A DNA stretch of 36,108 nt, from contig NZ_JAAIIH010000021.1 of assembly GCF_012932365.1 (NCBI RefSeq), forward strand, positions 1 through 36,108, written 5' to 3'. The stretch is from Bifidobacterium moraviense. GTDB lineage: Bacteria; Actinomycetota; Actinomycetes; Actinomycetales; Bifidobacteriaceae. Of the stretch, positions 1 to 8,819 are shown piece by piece (the first letter of the stretch is position 1; every line of letters begins with the position of its first letter). The notes below the pieces were generated by a model that was not told where the DNA came from, searched no databases, and saw nothing but the letters and a program-made list of their open reading frames with translations. The translations under genes and the position numbers were made by a program.

Positions 1-557
1 TCCACAAAAAAACTTGCAAAGACATCCGAATAGATGACTCTTCAAACTAATTGACGAGACGTCCTATAAGGAAGGACGTCCACACAAAAACCTCACTCCC
101 CGTTAGGCCCTCCCGGGCACCCCAGGCCGAAACGACCCGAGGCGGGAAATGAACTGGCAATCATATGAAAATGACAACTTGCATAAAGAAGTAGTACAAA
201 CACGCTCTTGAGTTCTCAAACCACCACACCAGCCCAACCTCGACCCCCGGAACCCGGGAACCACTCGCTGAGCGGCAGCAAGAGATAAACATACACGACA
301 ACCAACACACACGCAAACCGGCAGGCACGTAGGAAGCGGAAACCGTTGAAAACAAACGGTTCCCTCGGCGTGTCGCAAACGCGCGAATCACGCCCGTCGG
401 CCCCGATCCCGGCATCATCCACGCGAAATCGTCCGTGATTTCATTGTCCCACCGGAGTGTCGCCGCCGTGTTACGGCGCAGCTGAACAGTCGGTGACATC
501 TTGGCGATGGCGCCCCGCGCTCACCATGCGCCAACACGAACGTGGTAAGACGGCGGT
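1..557. other. Gene-free region upstream of cobB
   Basis: No convincing gene is seen. The first ~350 bases are visibly richer in A/T than the rest of the window. Two short hairpins occur: GACGTCCT (58-65) pairs perfectly with AGGACGTC (73-80), and AACCGTT (341-347) pairs with AACGGTT (355-361). Minus-strand open frames here (for example 161-499) have no recognisable domain and no good ribosome binding site. The region may hold the end or promoter of a gene beyond the left edge, or a small RNA; neither can be shown. Confidence 0.4.
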
Positions 558-1313
558 ATGAGCAAACACATCGCAGTACTGACCGGCGCCGGCATCTCCA
601 CCTCCGCTGGCATCCCCGACTTCCGCGGCCCCGACGGCGTCTGGACCAAGCACCCCGATCAGATGAGCGTCTACGACATCGACGCCTTCCTGCACGACAA
701 GGAGGCGCGCGAATACTCATGGCGCTGGCAGAAGGAATCGCCCGTGTGGAACGCGCAGCCCGGCGTGGCGCACAAGGCGCTGGTCGATCTGGAGCGCGCC
801 GGCATGCTCACGCTGCTGGCCACGCAGAACTTCGACGCGCTGCACGAGAAGGCCGGCAACAGCGCCGACGTCATCGTCAACCTGCACGGCACCATCGGCA
901 CGTCGCACTGCATGAGCTGCCACGCGAAGTACGACACCGCGGACATCATGGCGCATCTGGACGAGGAACCGGACCCGCACTGCCATCGGACGCTGAAGTA
1001 CAAGGGCGACATGCCGTGCAACGGCCTGATCAAGACCGACGTGGTGTACTTCGGCGAGATGCTGCCCGACGGCGCGATGGAGAAGTCGATGGCTCGCGTG
1101 GCCAAGGCCGACGAGTTCTGGGTGATCGGCTCCACGCTCGAGGTGTTCCCCGCGGCGAGCCTCGTGCCGTGCGCCGCGCAGGCGGGCGTGCCGATCACCA
1201 TCATGAACATGGGACGCACGCAGTACGATCGCCTCGCCACGCGCCTCATCCACGAAGACATCGCGGTGGCACTGCCGCAGCTCGTCAGGGAGACGATCGC
1301 CGCGGAACAGTGA
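558..1313 (+). CDS. cobB: Sir2-family NAD-dependent protein deacylase
   Basis: This 251-residue protein belongs to the sirtuin family, which uses NAD+ to remove acyl groups from lysines of cytoplasmic proteins and releases nicotinamide. The NAD-binding signature GAGIS is at residues 10-14, followed by AGIPDFRG (17-24). TQNFD (89-93) takes the place of the usual TQNID, and the catalytic His is H110 in NLHGT. A zinc-ribbon pair C118/C121 (CMSC) is followed by further Cys (HCH and PCN). Length is typical for bacterial sirtuins. There is no Shine-Dalgarno; TAAGAC (546-551) ends 6 nt before ATG, which fits a -10 box of a leaderless mRNA, although no -35 is clear. The gene faces ilvA and the two share a palindromic terminator. 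The exact acyl preference cannot be read from sequence. Confidence 0.93.
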   Translation: MSKHIAVLTGAGISTSAGIPDFRGPDGVWTKHPDQMSVYDIDAFLHDKEAREYSWRWQKESPVWNAQPGVAHKALVDLERAGMLTLLATQNFDALHEKAGNSADVIVNLHGTIGTSHCMSCHAKYDTADIMAHLDEEPDPHCHRTLKYKGDMPCNGLIKTDVVYFGEMLPDGAMEKSMARVAKADEFWVIGSTLEVFPAASLVPCAAQAGVPITIMNMGRTQYDRLATRLIHEDIAVALPQLVRETIAAEQ

Positions 1314-1345
1314 CCTGAGCGGCGTGGGCGGCGGCGCGTTCACTG

Positions 1346-1393
1346 GTCATCCTGAGCGTCAGCGAAGGATCCTTCGCTGACGCTCAGGATGAC
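1346..1393. terminator. Perfect 48-bp palindrome between cobB and ilvA
   Basis: The arms 1346-1369 and 1370-1393 are exact reverse complements. It begins GTCATCCTGAGCGTCAGC and is centred on GGATCC. It lies between the converging ends of cobB and ilvA and is a member of the GTCATCCTGAGC repeat family found at four other places in the window. A role as bidirectional terminator is inferred from position; there is no clear U-tract. Confidence 0.6.
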
Positions 1394-1479
1394 TAGAGGA
1401 AACGCTCAGGATGACCGCAATGGAGGCCGCCCGAATGACGACGGGGCACCCGGTACGGCGATGCAGGAGACGCCGAGCC

Positions 1480-2745
1480 TCAGTAGATGCGCTTGGGCTG
1501 GAAGCCCTCGGCGCGCAGGGCCGCGAGGATGCGGTCGATGTGGTCGGGGCCGTTGGTCTCCACCGTGACGCCGAGCGACACCGCATTGGTGTAGTGCCCG
1601 GACGCCTTGAACTGGTCGTGGTCGAGCGCGATGACGTTGGCGCGTTCGCGGGCGAGCAGCGACGCGACCTTGACGAGCTGGCCCGGGGTGTCCGGCAGCT
1701 CGACCTCGAAGTTCATGATGCGGCCGCGGGCGATCATGCCCTTCTGGATCACCGCACCCATGGTCACCGTATCGATGTTGCCGCCGGACATGATCGGCAC
1801 CACCACGTGCGGCCCCTGCGCCGCCGCGAACTTGCGCGAACGCAGGTTGAGGTGCTCCAGCGCCGCAAGCGACACCGCGCCGGCGGCCTCCACCACGAGC
1901 TTGTGCTTCTCCAGCATGAGCAGGATCATCTCGTTGATGTCGCGCTCGGTGACGGTGACGAGATCGTCCAGGAACTCGTTGAGCAGGGCGTACGGCAGAT
2001 CGCCCGGATGCTTGACGGCCACGCCCTCGGCGGAGGTGACCACCTGGTCGGCCTCCACCACGCGATGCGCGGCGAACGAGTTCTTCCACGCGGGGGAGCC
2101 CTCGGGGATGGCGCCGATCACGCGCACGTCCGGCTTGAACGTCTTGATGGCGAGCGCCACGCCCGCGCCCAGACCGCCTCCGCCCAGCGGAACCACCACG
2201 TCGGTGACGTTCGGCACGTCCTCAAGGATTTCCAGACCGATGGTGCCCTGGCCGCAGATGACCTCGTAGTCGTCGAACGGCGGCACGAAGATCATGCCCT
2301 GAGTGTCGGCGAGCTCCTGCGCGTGCGCCGCGGCCTCGTCGAACACGTCGCCGTACAGCACCACGTCGGCGCCATACGCCTTGGTGGCGTCCACCTTGAG
2401 CGGGGGAGTGATCTGCGGCATGCAGATCGTCGCCTTGGCGCCGCGCTCACGCGCCGCATAGGCGACGCCCTGCGCGTGGTTGCCGGCGGATGCGGTGACG
2501 ATGCCGCGCGCCAGCTCCTCGTCCGTGAGCGAGGCGATCTTGTTGTAGGCGCCGCGGATCTTGAACGATCCGGTGACCTGCAGGTTCTCCGGCTTGAGCA
2601 GCACCTCGTGCCCGGTCATCTCGGACAGGGCGGGGGAGGGGATGATCCGCGTGTGGCGGGCGGTGCCCTTGAGTCGCTGCGCTGCGAGCTTCAATTCGGC
2701 GGCGTGGTCGCGCTGGAGGGCCTTGAGTACGTCTTTCTGTTCCAT
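1480..2745 (-). CDS. ilvA: Threonine ammonia-lyase (threonine deaminase)
   Basis: This 421-residue PLP enzyme deaminates threonine to 2-oxobutanoate, the first committed step of isoleucine synthesis (a catabolic TdcB-like role is also possible). The PLP-binding Lys lies in GSFKIRGAYN near the N-terminus, and a Gly-rich phosphate-binding loop is seen as PLGGGGLGAG. The C-terminal ~80 residues form a single ACT-like regulatory domain (VELPDTPGQLVKVASLL), typical of the ~400-residue class. ATG at 2745 is preferred: TACAAT (2758-2753 on the minus strand) ends 7 nt upstream, which would give a leaderless transcript. ATG 2754 overlaps this hexamer, and the longer frame to 2793 adds low-complexity residues. 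It stands alone; no other isoleucine gene is adjacent. Confidence 0.92.
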   Translation of the reverse strand: MEQKDVLKALQRDHAAELKLAAQRLKGTARHTRIIPSPALSEMTGHEVLLKPENLQVTGSFKIRGAYNKIASLTDEELARGIVTASAGNHAQGVAYAARERGAKATICMPQITPPLKVDATKAYGADVVLYGDVFDEAAAHAQELADTQGMIFVPPFDDYEVICGQGTIGLEILEDVPNVTDVVVPLGGGGLGAGVALAIKTFKPDVRVIGAIPEGSPAWKNSFAAHRVVEADQVVTSAEGVAVKHPGDLPYALLNEFLDDLVTVTERDINEMILLMLEKHKLVVEAAGAVSLAALEHLNLRSRKFAAAQGPHVVVPIMSGGNIDTVTMGAVIQKGMIARGRIMNFEVELPDTPGQLVKVASLLARERANVIALDHDQFKASGHYTNAVSLGVTVETNGPDHIDRILAALRAEGFQPKRIY

Positions 2746-2858
2746 GCGGGCCATTGTAGGCGTCGGCGGGGTGGGGGCCGCGCCGGCGTCCATTGCGCGG
2801 GAAGGCGTCGTGCGCGACGGCGCGGCCGCGGCGGGCCGGGCAGCGTCAGCCCCTCCCT

Positions 2859-3138
2859 GTCATCCTGAGCGAGCCAGTCCCTCCTCGTCATCCAGGCCAC
2901 GCCAACCCTCCCCGTCATCCAGGCCGCGCCCGCCCTTTTCTGTCATCCTGAGCGAGCCAGCCCCTTTCTGTCATCCTGAGCGAGCGCAGCGAGTCGAAGG
3001 ATCTTTGCATTGCGCGTGTCAAGGATCCTTCGACTCGCTGCGCTCGCTCAGGATGACGAAAGGGAGGGCACTCGCCCGGGACGAAAGGGAGAACGCTTGC
3101 TCAGGATGACGCAGGAGGGCACTCGCCCGGGATGACGA
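2859..3138. repeat. GTCATCCTGAGC repeat cluster downstream of the GH13 gene
   Basis: This intergenic stretch (2746-3164 has no gene) carries several direct copies of GTCATCCTGAGCGAGC or decayed forms such as GTCATCCAGGCC. One large inverted repeat has arms 2970-3003 and 3024-3057, 34 bp each and perfect, with a 20-nt loop. The same 34-bp arm occurs at 5273-5306 and 5327-5360. GGGCACTCGCCCGGGA also appears twice (3066 and 3118 area). It sits beyond the stop of the GH13 gene and before ilvA, so it may end transcription, but the copy number suggests a dispersed repeat rather than a dedicated terminator. Confidence 0.85.
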
Positions 3139-3164
3139 GTATGGGCGTCGGCCGGGTCGGATGC

Positions 3165-5057
3165 CTACAGTCGTACGACGAAACCCTGCCAGGGCGCAAG
3201 GCGACCGGCGGCGAGCGCGGTCACGGCGTCGGCGTCGGAGCCCGTGGCGATGAGCACGCGCGACGCGTCCACGTCATCGTCCCGCAGCAGCGCGACGGCG
3301 TCCGCGGGCAGATCGGCGGATTCGCCAGACAGGTTCACCACGGTCAGCAGACGGCGCGCGCATCCGGCTGCAGCCGCATCGTCGCCCGCGTCGCCCGCAT
3401 TGTCGATAGCGTCATCTGCACCGACGTCGTTCAGCGACCGTGTGAAGGCGTAGACCCGCGGATCGTCCTGCGCGAGCAGCGTCCAGTCGCCGGCCGCGAC
3501 CACGGGCTGCTCGTGGCGCAGCGCGATGAGCCGCTTGTAGAACGCGTGCACCGAGTCGGGATCGTGCGCCTGGGCGGCGGCGTTGATCGCCGTGTGGTTC
3601 GGGTTGACCGCGATCCACGGCTCGACGGGCGCATCCGGCGCGGTGAATCCGGCGAAGCGCGAATCGTCCCACTGCATGGGCGTGCGCGCGTTGTCGCGGC
3701 TGCGCGCGGCAAGTCCCGCCATCATCGACTCGGGGGACTGCACGTGCGCTTCCTCGACGCGCTGCCGGTACGCGTTGAGCGATTCGAGGTCGCGGTACTG
3801 GTCAAGGCTGGTGAAGTAGGCGTTGGTCATGCCCAGTTCCTCGCCCTGATAGATGTACGGCGTGCCGCGATGCAGGTGCAGCATGAGCGCGAGCGCCTTG
3901 GCGGACGCGACGCGCAGCGCTTCCGTGGAGTCGTCGCCCCAGCGTGAGACGACGCGCGGCTGGTCGTGGTTGCCGGTGAACAGGGCGGTCCAGCCGCGGT
4001 CTTCCACGGCGCGCTCGTAGCTGGCGAAGATGCGCTTGAGTCCGGGCAGGTCGAGCGGCAGCGGCTTCCATTTGACGCCGTCGCAGTCGAAATCCACGTG
4101 TTCGAACAGGAACAGCATGTCGAGTTCGCCGTTGGCGGGGTCCGTGATGTGTTCGTTGCGTTCGGCGCTGATGCCGGGCGCTTCGCCCACGGTGAGGAAG
4201 CCGGAGCGCTGGGCGAAGACCTCGCGGTGCATTTCGGCGAGGAATTCGTCTTGACGCGGGCCGTCCGCGCAGAACGGGTTCGGATTGGAGTAGCCTTCCT
4301 CGCCCACGGGCAGGTCGGCGATCTGCGAGCCGTCCTCGCCGGGGAGCTTGCCGTTCTCGTCCGTGCGCTTGGAGATCAGGGTGATCACGTCCATGCGGAA
4401 GCCGTCGATGCCGCGATCGAGCCACCAGTTCATCATGTCGTACACGGCGCGACGCACGGCGGGGTTCTCCCAGTTGAGGTCCGGCTGCTTGCGGGAGAAC
4501 TGGTGCAGATAGTATTCGCCGCGCTGCGGATCGTACTGCCATGCGGACCCGCCGAAGTAGGAGCCCCAGCGGTTCGGTTCGGCGCCGGGCGTGCCGGGTT
4601 CGTGGCCGGGACGGGCGGGGCGCCACCAGTACCAGTCGGCGTGGGGATCGTCGGGGTTGCGCGAGGCCTGGAACCATGCGTGTTCGTCGGACGTGTGGTT
4701 GACGACGAGGTCCATGACGATCTTGATGCCGCGCCGATGCGCTTCGGCGATGAGTTCGTCCATGTCCGCGAGCGTGCCGAAGAGGGGATCGATGTCCTGA
4801 TAGTCGGCGATGTCGTAGCCGTTGTCGTCCTGAGGGGACTTGTAGACCGGGCTCAGCCACAGCACGTCCACGCCGAGGTCGGCGAGGTAGTCAAGACGCG
4901 ACGTGATGCCCTTGAGGTCGCCGAAGCCGTCGCCGTTGGTGTCCTGGAACGAGCGCGGATAGATCTGGTAGACCACGGCATTGGCCCACCACGGGTTCGG
5001 CGTTGCGCCGTTGGTGCGGATGGAGTCGGGGAGGGGCGTTCGCTGCTGGGTGGTCAT
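3165..5057 (-). CDS. GH13 oligo-1,6-glucosidase (alpha-glucosidase)
   Basis: This 630-residue cytoplasmic glycoside hydrolase (no signal peptide) should release glucose from the non-reducing end of short alpha-glucosides. The GH13 conserved regions are visible: DLVVNHTS (116-123), DGFRMDVI with nucleophile D223, GEAP with acid/base E292, and GNHDQPR with D365. The Val after the nucleophile Asp (V224) and QPDLNW (191-196) are marks of the alpha-1,6-specific branch (isomaltose, panose, isomaltotriose) rather than maltases. The start is set by AAAGGAG 5 nt upstream. A LacI-type operator overlaps a likely -10 (TACACT) in the promoter. It is followed upstream on the same strand by the GH36 gene, which has a matching operator, so the two are probably co-regulated. 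An insert of Ala/Asp-rich residues in the C-terminal beta domain is unremarkable. Activity on sucrose or trehalulose cannot be excluded. Confidence 0.92.
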   Translation of the reverse strand: MTTQQRTPLPDSIRTNGATPNPWWANAVVYQIYPRSFQDTNGDGFGDLKGITSRLDYLADLGVDVLWLSPVYKSPQDDNGYDIADYQDIDPLFGTLADMDELIAEAHRRGIKIVMDLVVNHTSDEHAWFQASRNPDDPHADWYWWRPARPGHEPGTPGAEPNRWGSYFGGSAWQYDPQRGEYYLHQFSRKQPDLNWENPAVRRAVYDMMNWWLDRGIDGFRMDVITLISKRTDENGKLPGEDGSQIADLPVGEEGYSNPNPFCADGPRQDEFLAEMHREVFAQRSGFLTVGEAPGISAERNEHITDPANGELDMLFLFEHVDFDCDGVKWKPLPLDLPGLKRIFASYERAVEDRGWTALFTGNHDQPRVVSRWGDDSTEALRVASAKALALMLHLHRGTPYIYQGEELGMTNAYFTSLDQYRDLESLNAYRQRVEEAHVQSPESMMAGLAARSRDNARTPMQWDDSRFAGFTAPDAPVEPWIAVNPNHTAINAAAQAHDPDSVHAFYKRLIALRHEQPVVAAGDWTLLAQDDPRVYAFTRSLNDVGADDAIDNAGDAGDDAAAAGCARRLLTVVNLSGESADLPADAVALLRDDDVDASRVLIATGSDADAVTALAAGRLAPWQGFVVRL

Positions 5058-5107
5058 GGGAACTCCTTTGGTCTCGCTGCGGCCGCGGGCGATGCGGCGC
5101 TACACAC

Positions 5108-5129
5108 AGTGTATCGAACCGGTTCGATA
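5108..5129 (-). promoter_or_regulatory. LacI-type operator of the GH13 gene
   Basis: TATCGAACCGGTTCGATA (5112-5129) is a perfect 18-bp palindrome with a central CG, as in LacI-family operators. It lies 55 bp before the ATG and overlaps TACACT (5113-5108, minus strand), a plausible -10 box, so binding should repress. A close relative lies before the alpha-galactosidase gene. Confidence 0.8.
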
Positions 5130-5212
5130 TTGGGCGGTGGGCTGATGCGAAGACGATGGGCGCGAATCTGACTCGTTCATGTCTCCCGAGACGCCATCCT
5201 CGTCCCCATCCC

Positions 5213-5432
5213 GTCATCCTGAGATGACGCCCTCTTCATTCGTCATCCTGAGCAAGCCAGTCCCTTACCTTTGTCATCCTGAGCGAGCGCAGCGAGTCGA
5301 AGGATCTTTTCATTGCGTATGTCAAGGATCCTTCGACTCGCTGCGCTCGCTCAGGATGACGAGGAAAAAGGGACTGGCTCGCTCAGGATGCGAGGAAAGG
5401 ACTGGTCCGCTCAGGATGACGGAAGGGAAACC
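5213..5432. repeat. GTCATCCTGAGC repeat cluster upstream of the GH13 gene
   Basis: Several copies of GTCATCCTGAG occur in a row. A large inverted repeat has two perfect 34-bp arms (5273-5306 and 5327-5360) around a 20-nt loop. The arms are identical to those at 2970-3003 and 3024-3057, and the loops are similar, so the GH13 gene is bracketed by two copies of the same palindrome. Degenerate copies GCTCAGGATGACG continue to about 5430. Confidence 0.85.
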
Positions 5433-5478
5433 GCTCGCCCGGTACCAGACGCGCCGTCATCCAACCACCCCTGGCGGA

Positions 5479-5573
5479 GCCGACTGACGCGCGCGGCTTC
5501 AAGGCGTACCGAGGGAAGACGTGCTGACGCACGTCGACCGAGGAACAACGCAGAAGACGCGCCGTCAGTCGGC
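5479..5573 (-). repeat. 3' stem-loop element at the end of the GH36 gene
   Basis: Read on the minus strand, the element begins in the last codons and stop of the alpha-galactosidase gene. The outer arm GCCGACTGACGGCGCG pairs with CGCGCGCGTCAGTCGGC. Inside is a conserved part, GTTCCTCGGTCGACGT and ACGTCTTCCCTCGGTACGCC, that pairs only through its GACGTG/CACGTC tip. Three further copies follow glgP (9182-9481). A terminator or 3'-end stabiliser role is inferred from position. Confidence 0.7.
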
Positions 5574-7976
5574 GACGCCCTCGGCGACGACTTTGAAGAG
5601 GACCGCCTGCGCCGGATGCAGCGACGGCGGCCGGATGCCATACCGTGCGAGCGCTTCGCCGGTCATGAGCACGCCGTCGGCGGTCCACCAGCCAAGAGTG
5701 CTCTGCCCGTTGGCGATGCCGGACGGATCGGCGGCATCGGCGAGCGCGAGGCACGGGTCGAGCGGCGAGACGCGGTAGGTGCGCGCGGGATCCAATCCGG
5801 GAAGGCGCATGGGCGCTGCCGGGTAGGTCTGCCCGGTGGTGAGCTGGGTGAAGCGGTAGATGGCGGCGTCGCGCGACGGCATGACGAGACCGTCGAGACG
5901 CGTGGACGGATCGGTGGAGTCGCTGTGCACGCATGTGTCGATGGCGAACCAGTCGCGATGCTTCTTGAATTCGGCGATCCACACGGCGAGTTCGGCGACG
6001 GCATCGTCCGGTTCCTTGAGCAGGTTCCATTCGACGCCCATGTGTCCGAGGAACGCCATGGCCATGCGCAGTTCCTGGCTGGTGGCGCGATGCGTGGAGT
6101 GGGCGGGGGATGCGCCGACGTGTTCGCCGATCATTGCGGAAGGCACGAGCAAGGACGTGTAGCGCTGGATGTCGGCGCGTTCGACGGGGTCGACGCAGTC
6201 GGATGCCCAGATGCGGCTGGCGTATTCGAGGATGCCGAGGTCGACGCGTCCGCCGCCGGACGAGCAGCTTTCGATTTCCAGTCCGGGATGGTTGCGGATG
6301 AGCTCGCGGAAGATGCGGTAGACGGCCTCGGTCTGCGCGTGCACGGCCGGGCGCCCGGTGCGCGGGGACACGGCTTCGGTGACGAGCTTGTTGTGGTCCC
6401 ACTTGATGTAGTCGATGCCCAGTTTGCCGGTGAGCGTGTCCATCGCGTCGAGAATGTAGGCGAACGCGTCCGGGTTGGTGAGGTCGAGCACCTGCTGGCT
6501 GCGGCCCTGCATGGGCAGACGACCCGGCGCAGGCGCGAGGATCCAGTCGGGGTGGGCGCGGGCGACGTCGGAATCGGGGTTGACCATCTCCGGCTCGAAC
6601 CACAGGCCGAACTGCATGCCGAGGCCGTGCACGGTGTCGGCGAGCGCCTTGAGGGACTTGGGACCATCGGGCCACACGTCCTGCGCGATCTGCCAGTCGC
6701 CCAGACCGGAGGTGTCGTCGCGGCGGGATCCGAACCATCCGTCATCCACGACGAACCGTTCAACGCCCGTGGCGGCGGCCTTGGCGGCCAGCGCCTTCAA
6801 CGTGTCGAAATCATGCTGGAAGTACACGGCCTCCCACGTGTTGAGCAGCACCGGGCGTCCGTGCGCGAACAGGCGCGGATGGCGCGATCGCACATACTCG
6901 TGGAAGCGCGCGGCGACCTCGTTGAGACCGTCGCCGAAGGAACCGTAGACCCACGGGGTTTCGTAGGACTCCGCGCCCGCGCCGGGAAGCGTGATCTCGC
7001 CGCCGAACAGCGCTTCGCCGCCGCCGATGATGCCCTGCGTGTACGGCAGTCGTTCGGCGGACAGCTCCGCGTTGCCGCTCCACGCCACATGCACCGCATA
7101 CGCCTCGCCATGCGTGAAATCGAAGCCCGGCACGCCTGCGGTGAGCAGCAGGCTGGCGTCGAAGTCGGGGCGTCCGGCGAGCTGCGGCTTGGCGAATCGT
7201 CCCACGGTGAACGGCTGACGCTGCGGGGAGCGTTCGCGCAGATGATGGCCGGTGGCGGTGAGGATTTCGGTGGCCGTGGCGGGCACGGGGAAGCCGAGCT
7301 CCACCTTGCCGACCTCCAGAGTCGCATGATCGGCGCCGAACAGGTTGCGAATCGCCGCCTGCTGCCGCACCAGGCCTCCGGCGACGATCTGCGCGTGCCA
7401 CTCAAGGCCGACGCCCAGCTCCGCATCCTCGGCGTGCACGATGACGCCGGGCACGCGGGACGGGCCGGTGGTGCGCGTGCGGCCGGTCACGTCGGCAATG
7501 TCTTCGGGGCCGGACTGGGGATCGAAGTCCACGGTGGCGGGAACGAGACCGGCCGTGTCGCCCGTATCGATGCCTGTGACCGTGAACTTAGGGAAGAGCT
7601 CGACGCCGCCGCGACGGACCACGAGCCGCGGCTCGCCGATCCAGCTTTCTGCCTGCGTGGGCAGCACGGACGGCCACGGGGTGTCGTCCAGCGCGCCGGA
7701 CACGCGCTGCGGCCTGAGCGCATCGTAGGAGGCGAGCAGCGTGCCGGGCGCGCTGAGCCGACGACCCCAGTGCACGATGCGCGGCAGTTCGCTGCCGTGG
7801 AACACCAGTCCGAGCGCGGCGTCCGTCTGCGCATCGGCGAGGTACACGGCGGTGATGGGCGAGCCGTCGTACGCGACGCCGTCGTACCGGAGCGCGGTGC
7901 CGTCGGGCGCGGACGGCGCAGTGGGGGATGAAGATGCAGGAGAGGCGGATGTCTTGGAGTCGGAGAAGTCGGTCAT
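5565..7976 (-). CDS. GH36 alpha-galactosidase
   Basis: This 803-residue cytoplasmic enzyme should hydrolyse terminal alpha-1,6-galactose from melibiose, raffinose and stachyose. GH36 marks are clear: RFVVDDGWFGSR (407-418), the nucleophile in YIKWDHNK (D527), ESCSSGGGR (569-577) and the acid/base D593 in WASDCVDP. The 66-residue spacing of the two catalytic Asp residues equals that in characterised GH36 enzymes. The N-terminal ~330 residues are the beta-supersandwich domain, after a Ser/Ala/Pro-rich first 25 residues. ATG 7976 is chosen because AAAGGAG lies 6 nt upstream; the open frame to 8372 runs antisense over tadA and is spurious. A LacI-type operator lies 40 bp upstream. The stop codon is built into the 3' stem-loop element at 5479-5573. 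No transporter or regulator gene is adjacent. Confidence 0.95.
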   Translation of the reverse strand: MTDFSDSKTSASPASSSPTAPSAPDGTALRYDGVAYDGSPITAVYLADAQTDAALGLVFHGSELPRIVHWGRRLSAPGTLLASYDALRPQRVSGALDDTPWPSVLPTQAESWIGEPRLVVRRGGVELFPKFTVTGIDTGDTAGLVPATVDFDPQSGPEDIADVTGRTRTTGPSRVPGVIVHAEDAELGVGLEWHAQIVAGGLVRQQAAIRNLFGADHATLEVGKVELGFPVPATATEILTATGHHLRERSPQRQPFTVGRFAKPQLAGRPDFDASLLLTAGVPGFDFTHGEAYAVHVAWSGNAELSAERLPYTQGIIGGGEALFGGEITLPGAGAESYETPWVYGSFGDGLNEVAARFHEYVRSRHPRLFAHGRPVLLNTWEAVYFQHDFDTLKALAAKAAATGVERFVVDDGWFGSRRDDTSGLGDWQIAQDVWPDGPKSLKALADTVHGLGMQFGLWFEPEMVNPDSDVARAHPDWILAPAPGRLPMQGRSQQVLDLTNPDAFAYILDAMDTLTGKLGIDYIKWDHNKLVTEAVSPRTGRPAVHAQTEAVYRIFRELIRNHPGLEIESCSSGGGRVDLGILEYASRIWASDCVDPVERADIQRYTSLLVPSAMIGEHVGASPAHSTHRATSQELRMAMAFLGHMGVEWNLLKEPDDAVAELAVWIAEFKKHRDWFAIDTCVHSDSTDPSTRLDGLVMPSRDAAIYRFTQLTTGQTYPAAPMRLPGLDPARTYRVSPLDPCLALADAADPSGIANGQSTLGWWTADGVLMTGEALARYGIRPPSLHPAQAVLFKVVAEGVAD

Positions 7977-8010
7977 GTGAGCTCCTTTGGTCGTGAACAA
8001 CGACATGCCC

Positions 8011-8032
8011 AGTGTATGAAACCGATTCGATA
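8011..8032 (-). promoter_or_regulatory. LacI-type operator of the GH36 gene
   Basis: AGTGTATGAAACCGATTCGATAT matches the GH13 operator region (AGTGTATCGAACCGGTTCGATAT) at all but three positions; the longest shared blocks are AGTGTAT and TTCGATAT. As there, TACACT (8016-8011, minus strand) could be the -10 box. The two sites strongly suggest one LacI-family repressor for both glycosidases. Confidence 0.75.
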
Positions 8033-8142
8033 TGTGCGGGTGTGCGTGGAGCGCAATGGCGGATGGGCGCAGAGACGGAGAATCGCCCTCGCACCGCGAG
8101 CCACGCGCAATGCCAGCTCGCAATGCCCGCTCATGCGACTCG

Positions 8143-8184
8143 TTCGTTCCAAGCTGCGACGCAGGGCGCACAACTTGGAACGAA
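8143..8184. terminator. Hairpin between tadA and the GH36 gene
   Basis: TTCGTTCCAAG (8143-8153) is perfectly complementary to CTTGGAACGAA (8174-8184), leaving a 20-nt loop. It lies downstream of tadA and upstream of the GH36 operator, so it may terminate tadA transcription. Next to it, 8190-8237 holds about four degenerate direct copies of GATCAGCCGC that run into the tadA stop codon. Confidence 0.5.
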
Positions 8185-8232
8185 TAGGCTGCGATCAGCT
8201 GATCAGCCGCGATCAGCCGTGACCAGCCGCGC

Positions 8233-8685
8233 TCAGCGTCGGGATGCGAAGAAGTCGGCCAGCACCTGTGCGCAGCGCGCTTCCAGCACGCCGCCGTACA
8301 CCTCCGGCGTGTGTCCGACGTGCGGGTCGCGCGGGATGTCCCACACCGATCCGCACGCGCCGAGCTTGGCATCCCATGCGCCGAAGACGATGCGCCCGAT
8401 GCGCGTCTGCAGGCAGGCGCCGGCGCACATGGGACACGGTTCCAACGTCACCACAAGCGTGCAGTCGGCAAGATTCCAGTCGCCGCGCGATTCCGCGGCT
8501 TCGCGCATGGCGATGATCTCCGCATGCGCGAGCGGGTCGCCGTGCGCCTCCCGCGTGTTGAAGCCGCGGCCGATGACGCCGCCGTCCGGCCCCAGCACGA
8601 GCGCTCCGACCGGCACGTCGCCGGCGTGCGCGGCGCGAACGGCCAGATCGAGCGCGGCCTGCATGGCTTCAACGTTGTTCATCAT
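8233..8685 (-). CDS. tadA: tRNA-specific adenosine deaminase
   Basis: This 150-residue zinc enzyme converts adenosine 34 of tRNA-Arg(ACG) to inosine. The cytidine-deaminase fold signature is complete: HAE (H54, E56) and PCPMC (C84, C87) bind zinc and supply the proton shuttle. DVPVGALV (23-30) and GRGFN (39-43) are typical of the family. The start at 8685 is supported by TACCGT (8698-8693, minus strand) 7 nt upstream, a leaderless arrangement; there is no Shine-Dalgarno. ATG 8682 and a start at 8733 are alternatives. It is a single-gene unit between repeat element 8820-9034 and the glycosidase locus. Confidence 0.92.
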   Translation of the reverse strand: MMNNVEAMQAALDLAVRAAHAGDVPVGALVLGPDGGVIGRGFNTREAHGDPLAHAEIIAMREAAESRGDWNLADCTLVVTLEPCPMCAGACLQTRIGRIVFGAWDAKLGACGSVWDIPRDPHVGHTPEVYGGVLEARCAQVLADFFASRR

Positions 8686-8819
8686 GACAGTCACGGTAGC
8701 ACCGGGCAGGTGCGGGCCCTCCGCACGGCCCATGACCGACGCGGGCTCGGAAGGGACCGGGCGGAGCCTGCCGTTTCCCCTCCGGGATGCACGATTTCGG
8801 GCCGAGACCAGAGATAACG

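Noticed and set aside
161..499. Minus-strand 112-codon frame at the left end
   Set aside because: Cys/Ser/Arg-rich without a domain, no Shine-Dalgarno or promoter, and an alternative frame overlaps it equally well.
7977..8372. Longer N-terminus for the GH36 gene
   Set aside because: It is antisense to tadA, and the AAAGGAG site fits ATG 7976.
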